Source: JAGGAG01 sp031402225
Lineage (GTDB): Bacteria > Gemmatimonadota > Gemmatimonadetes > Gemmatimonadales > GWC2-71-9
DNA length: 15,726 nt
Direction: 5' to 3'
Assembly: GCA_031402225.1 (NCBI GenBank)
Contig: JANNSD010000074.1
Location: 1 to 15,726, forward strand
Shown here in pieces: positions 12,756-15,726 of the stretch. Numbering within the stretch: the first letter of the stretch is position 1; every line of letters begins with the position of its first letter. The notes beneath the pieces are model-generated. The model saw only the letters and a list, made by a program, of their open reading frames with translations, made no database searches and was not told the origin of the DNA. The position numbers and the translations under genes were made by a program.

Positions 12756-15497
12756 ATGACCACACCCGAAAACCTGGCGTCCGCACTGGCCGACCGCTAC
12801 CGCATCGACCGCGAACTCGGCCAGGGCGGCATGGCCACTGTCTACCTCGCCGAGGACTTGAAGCACGGTCGCAAGGTAGCCATCAAGGTCCTGCACCCCG
12901 AGTTGAGCGCCGTCATCGGGGGCGGTCGCTTCCTCGCCGAGATCAAGCTGACGGCGAGCCTGCAGCACCCCAACATCCTGGGTCTCATTGACTCCGGAGT
13001 TGTTCCTCTCGACTCTCGACTCTCGACGCTCAGCTCGTCTGACGACTCACGACTGCCGACTGCCGGCTTGTTGTACTACGTCATGCCCTTCGTCGAGGGC
13101 GAGTCCCTTCGCGACCGCCTGCAGCGCGAAAAGCAGCTCCCCATCGACACCGCCGTCAGCATCGCGAAGGAAGTGGCAAGCGCCCTGGACTACGCCCATC
13201 GCCAAGGCGTGGTGCATCGCGACATCAAGCCCGAGAACATCCTGCTCCACGACGGCCGCGCCGTCGTCGCCGACTTCGGCATCGCCCTCGCCATGCAGCA
13301 GGCCAACGGCGGCCGCATGACCCAGACCGGCATGTCGCTCGGCACGCCGAGCTACATGTCGCCGGAGCAGGCGATGGGCGAACGGGAGATCGGCCCGAGG
13401 AGCGATGTCTACGCGCTCGGCGCCGTGACGTATGAGATGCTCACCGGCGAAGCGCCATTCACCGGCCCCACCGCGCAGTCGATCGTGGCGAAGGTGATGA
13501 CCGAGGAACCAGCGTCGATCATCCTCCGCCGCAAGACGGTGCCGTCCACCGTCGAGCAGGCAGTCTTCACCGCGCTGCAGAAGCTTCCCGCCGACCGCTG
13601 GGGCACGGCGAGGGAGTTCTCTGAGGCCCTTTCAAGTCCTCACGTCCTCACGTCCTCACGTCATCCTGCGCGAAGCGAAGGATCCTCACGTCCTCACGTC
13701 CTCACGTCCTCCAGCGCCCTGCGCGCCCTAAGCGCCTTGGCGGCCCTCCTCGCCGCGGCAGCCATCTGGGGATGGGCCCGCAAGCCCGCCGCGCAGCCCG
13801 CACCAATCGCAAGATACGAAATCCGCCTCCCCTGGTTCGCCAGTCAGCGCCTCTCGTATTCCGGCGGGTCGCTCGCCATCTCCCCCGACGGCGCCAGCAT
13901 CGCCTATGTCGCGCGCCGCGAGCAGGGCGAGCGCTCCCTCTGGGTGCGCGACCGCGACGCCCTCGAGGCGCACCCCATCGAGGGCACCGACCGCGCCGAC
14001 GCCCCCTTCTTCTCGCCCGATGGCCAGTGGATCGCGTACTTCGTCGATGGCAAGCTGTTCAAGGTCCCGGTGCGAGGCGGACCGCCCGCGCTGGTCGCCG
14101 ATTCCGCCAACATCGCCGTTCCCTCGGGGTACTGGCGCACGGACGGCAGCATCGTCTTCGTCGGCGACCCGTTCGATATTCGCATGACGTCCACCACCGG
14201 GCAGGCCGGCGTGGTGCAGCTCGCGGAGCGGCCCGGGGCCATGGCCTGGGTTTTCCCCTCCGAGCTGCCCGGCACGGACGCGATGCTCGTCACGTCCTGC
14301 ACGAACAACTGTGCGAGCATGACGCTGTTCGCGCTGGACGTGAAGACCGGGAAGCAGGTCGAGCTGGCGCAGAACACGGCACGGGGCTGGTTCGTCCCGT
14401 CCGGCCACCTCATCTACCTGCGGCAGGACGGCAGCGTCTTCGCCCAGCAGTTCGACCCGCGCACCTTCACCCTTGGTGGCTCGCCCGTCCCGCTCGCCTC
14501 GAACGTACGCATGCGCCTCGGCATTACCGGCGAGATGGCCTTCAGCCGGAGCGGCACCATGGTGAACCTCGAGGGCACCAGCGGGCAGGACCTCCGGTTC
14601 GTGCGCATCGACCGCGCCGGCCGGCGCCTGCCGGTTGATCCCGACTGGCGCGGCTCCTTCAACTCCCTCGCGCTATCACCCGATGGGAAGCAGCTCGCGA
14701 TCAGCGTCGTGCAAGGCGGGCACACCGATCTCTGGATCAAGCAGCTCGACAGGGGCCCGCTCACCCGGCTCACCTTCGAGGGCGCCGTCAACTACCGCGC
14801 CGCCTGGGCGCCCGATGACCACTCGGTCGGGTTTCTCTCCGACCGCACCGGCCGCACCCTTCCGTACCTGGCCCGCGCCGATGGCAGCAGCCCCGCCACG
14901 CGGATTGCCCTTCCTGACACGGGCCAGGTCGACGAGATCCAGTGGACGAAGGATGGGCGGTGGATCGTCTACCGCACCGGCGTGGTCGCCGGCGTGCGGC
15001 GCATCGCCAGGTATCATGTCGGCGACTCCACCGCCACCGCCATCGAGGACGGCCGCTTCGATCAGTACATGCCCACCGTCTCGCCCGACGGACGCTGGCT
15101 CGCGTACGTCACCGTGGAGTCGGGACGGGAAGAGGTCTATGTGCGGCCGTTCCCCGGCACCAGCGATGCCCGCTGGCAGGTGTCCAGCGCCGGCGGATCG
15201 TCTCCCGTATGGTCGCCGTCGGGGAAGGAACTCTTCTTCGTTGCCGCCGCGAACCGGCTCGTGACCGTGCCGATCATTCCGGGCCCGGCCTTCCAGACCG
15301 GCGCGCCCGCGAGCCTCTTCTCCATCGAGGGCCTGGTGCTGCCCCCGTATCACCAGGCCTTTGCCGTGATGCCTGACGGCCAGGGTTACTACTTTCTCGA
15401 GGATCAGGGTGGCAGCGGCGCGGAGTTGCGCTACGCCATCGTGACGCTCAACTGGCTGGACGCACTGAACAAGCCTTCCACGAAAGCGACCAAATAG
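12756..15497 (+). CDS. Membrane Ser/Thr protein kinase with extracytoplasmic PD40/TolB-like propeller
   Basis: 913 aa. The cytoplasmic PknB-type kinase has a Gly loop GQGGMATVY (22-30), VAIK with Lys44, Glu62 of helix C, HRDIKPEN (154-161, Asp156 catalytic), DFG (173-175), GTPSYMSPEQ (196-205) and SDVYALG (216-222), so it looks active. One membrane helix (about 321-341) follows. The rest is a beta-propeller with repeated SPDG blades (LAISPDGASIAYV, PFFSPDGQWIAYF, LALSPDGKQLAIS, PTVSPDGRWLAYV, PVWSPSGKELFFV), probably sensing something outside the membrane. Two stretches are repeat-derived: residues about 85-103 within the N-lobe, where a short turn is normal, and about 295-318 between kinase and membrane helix. 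Both keep the frame. Substrates are unknown. A short-chain dehydrogenase gene starts one base after the stop. Confidence 0.92.
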   Translation: MTTPENLASALADRYRIDRELGQGGMATVYLAEDLKHGRKVAIKVLHPELSAVIGGGRFLAEIKLTASLQHPNILGLIDSGVVPLDSRLSTLSSSDDSRLPTAGLLYYVMPFVEGESLRDRLQREKQLPIDTAVSIAKEVASALDYAHRQGVVHRDIKPENILLHDGRAVVADFGIALAMQQANGGRMTQTGMSLGTPSYMSPEQAMGEREIGPRSDVYALGAVTYEMLTGEAPFTGPTAQSIVAKVMTEEPASIILRRKTVPSTVEQAVFTALQKLPADRWGTAREFSEALSSPHVLTSSRHPARSEGSSRPHVLTSSSALRALSALAALLAAAAIWGWARKPAAQPAPIARYEIRLPWFASQRLSYSGGSLAISPDGASIAYVARREQGERSLWVRDRDALEAHPIEGTDRADAPFFSPDGQWIAYFVDGKLFKVPVRGGPPALVADSANIAVPSGYWRTDGSIVFVGDPFDIRMTSTTGQAGVVQLAERPGAMAWVFPSELPGTDAMLVTSCTNNCASMTLFALDVKTGKQVELAQNTARGWFVPSGHLIYLRQDGSVFAQQFDPRTFTLGGSPVPLASNVRMRLGITGEMAFSRSGTMVNLEGTSGQDLRFVRIDRAGRRLPVDPDWRGSFNSLALSPDGKQLAISVVQGGHTDLWIKQLDRGPLTRLTFEGAVNYRAAWAPDDHSVGFLSDRTGRTLPYLARADGSSPATRIALPDTGQVDEIQWTKDGRWIVYRTGVVAGVRRIARYHVGDSTATAIEDGRFDQYMPTVSPDGRWLAYVTVESGREEVYVRPFPGTSDARWQVSSAGGSSPVWSPSGKELFFVAAANRLVTVPIIPGPAFQTGAPASLFSIEGLVLPPYHQAFAVMPDGQGYYFLEDQGGSGAELRYAIVTLNWLDALNKPSTKATK
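13008..13064. repeat. Heptamer arrays inside the kinase N-lobe
   Basis: CGACTCT-type heptamers (13008-13027) and then GACTCAC, GACTGCC, GACTGCC (13044-13064) encode the polar stretch PLDSRLSTLSSSDDSRLPT. It interrupts the link between HPNILGLIDSG and GLLYYVMPFVEGESLRD, which in most such kinases is only a few residues long. The unit is related to the GACTCTG array in the SoxD-like gene. Confidence 0.75.
13638..13707. repeat. Composite repeat in the kinase linker: three octamers, hairpin element, three octamers
   Basis: CCTCACGT occurs three times (13638-13661). A 22-bp relative of the 37-bp-array core follows (CATCCTGCGCGAAGCGAAGGAT, given in part as CATCCTGCGCGAAGCG), then three more CCTCACGT (13684-13707). 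The block encodes PHVLTSSRHPARSEGSSRPH and VLTSS just ahead of the membrane helix. Octamers in threes total 24 bp, so the frame is kept. The octamer is the reverse complement of the array at 12671-12702, about 950 bp away. Confidence 0.85.
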
Positions 15498-15498
15498 C

Positions 15499-15726
15499 AT
15501 GGCGACCGTACTCATCACTGGATGCAGCACCGGCATTGGCCACGCCACCGCGCTCGCCTTCGCCCGCGCCGGTCACAAGGTCGCCGCCACCATGCGGAAC
15601 CCCGGGCGCGCGCCCCAGCTCGCCGAGCAGGCCGCGAAGGAGAAGCTGCCGATCACCGTCATCGCCATGGATGTGGACACCGACGCGTCGGTCACGCAGG
15701 GCATCGCCGCCGCGGTGAAGGCGCTC
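15499..15726 (+). CDS. Short-chain dehydrogenase/reductase, N-terminal part (cut by window edge)
   Basis: 76 codons to the edge. MATVLITGCSTGIGHATALA shows the first beta strand and the TGxxxGIG dinucleotide-binding motif (7-14) of the classical SDR fold, and MDVD at 57-60 matches the usual Asp after the third strand. The catalytic Ser-Tyr-Lys lies beyond the window, so the substrate is unknown. The ATG is one base after the kinase stop, so it is likely co-transcribed with the kinase. Not connected by sequence to the SDR part expected for the aldolase gene at the left edge. Confidence 0.85.
   Translation, partial: MATVLITGCSTGIGHATALAFARAGHKVAATMRNPGRAPQLAEQAAKEKLPITVIAMDVDTDASVTQGIAAAVKAL

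Noticed and set aside
12756..15497. Kinase gene as a pseudogene broken by repeats
   Set aside because: Both repeat blocks keep the frame, all catalytic motifs are intact and the propeller is complete.

Overview
The window is high-GC, dense bacterial DNA. The best guess for its source is a Gemmatimonadota (or Acidobacteriota-like) soil or sediment bacterium. That rests on three things: a PknB-type kinase fused through one membrane segment to a TolB/PD40-type beta-propeller, several -10-like TATCTT elements placed almost directly in front of ATG, and abundant short intergenic repeats of the TCATCCTGAGCG type. No rRNA, tRNA or marker gene is present, so the assignment is an inference.

Layout. 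(1) 1-711, minus: N-terminal part of a class II aldolase/short-chain dehydrogenase, running off the left edge. (2) 925-2607, plus: DEAD-box RNA helicase with a DbpA-type RNA-binding tail. (3) 2608-3337: a 730-bp stretch with no credible gene, built of nested repeats (a 37-bp tandem array, two of the three copies of a 118-bp palindromic element, and a 27-bp tandem array). (4) 8107-3338, minus: five genes in one apparent operon, coding for a secreted coiled-coil protein, a NAGPA-type phosphodiester glycosidase, a TsdA-like dihaem thiosulfate dehydrogenase, a SoxC-like molybdenum enzyme and a SoxD-like monohaem cytochrome c. Three of the four junctions are 4-base start/stop overlaps. (5) 8296-12676, plus, divergent from the former: an arylsulfatase with a Cys-type active site, a DUF1622 and a DUF202/YidH-like small membrane protein, and the radical-SAM sulfatase-maturating enzyme that would activate the sulfatase. 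(6) 12756-15497, plus: Ser/Thr kinase with membrane segment and propeller. (7) 15499 to the right edge: start of a short-chain dehydrogenase.

How the parts work together. Two sulfur operons stand back to back over a 188-bp promoter region. One oxidises reduced inorganic sulfur outside the cytoplasmic membrane (thiosulfate to tetrathionate by TsdA, sulfite or sulfane sulfur by SoxCD-like proteins). The other hydrolyses sulfate esters, with its own maturase encoded in the same transcript. Two uncharacterised membrane proteins sit inside the sulfatase operon and are the best candidates for something undescribed.

A second theme is repeats that reach into genes. Short arrays of 7- and 8-base units and a 37-bp-family element lie inside the kinase gene in frame, in the SoxD N-terminus, at the end of the maturase gene and in front of the helicase. 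The stop codon of soxD lies in a repeated flank, and the TsdA signal peptide is partly encoded by one end of the 118-bp element.
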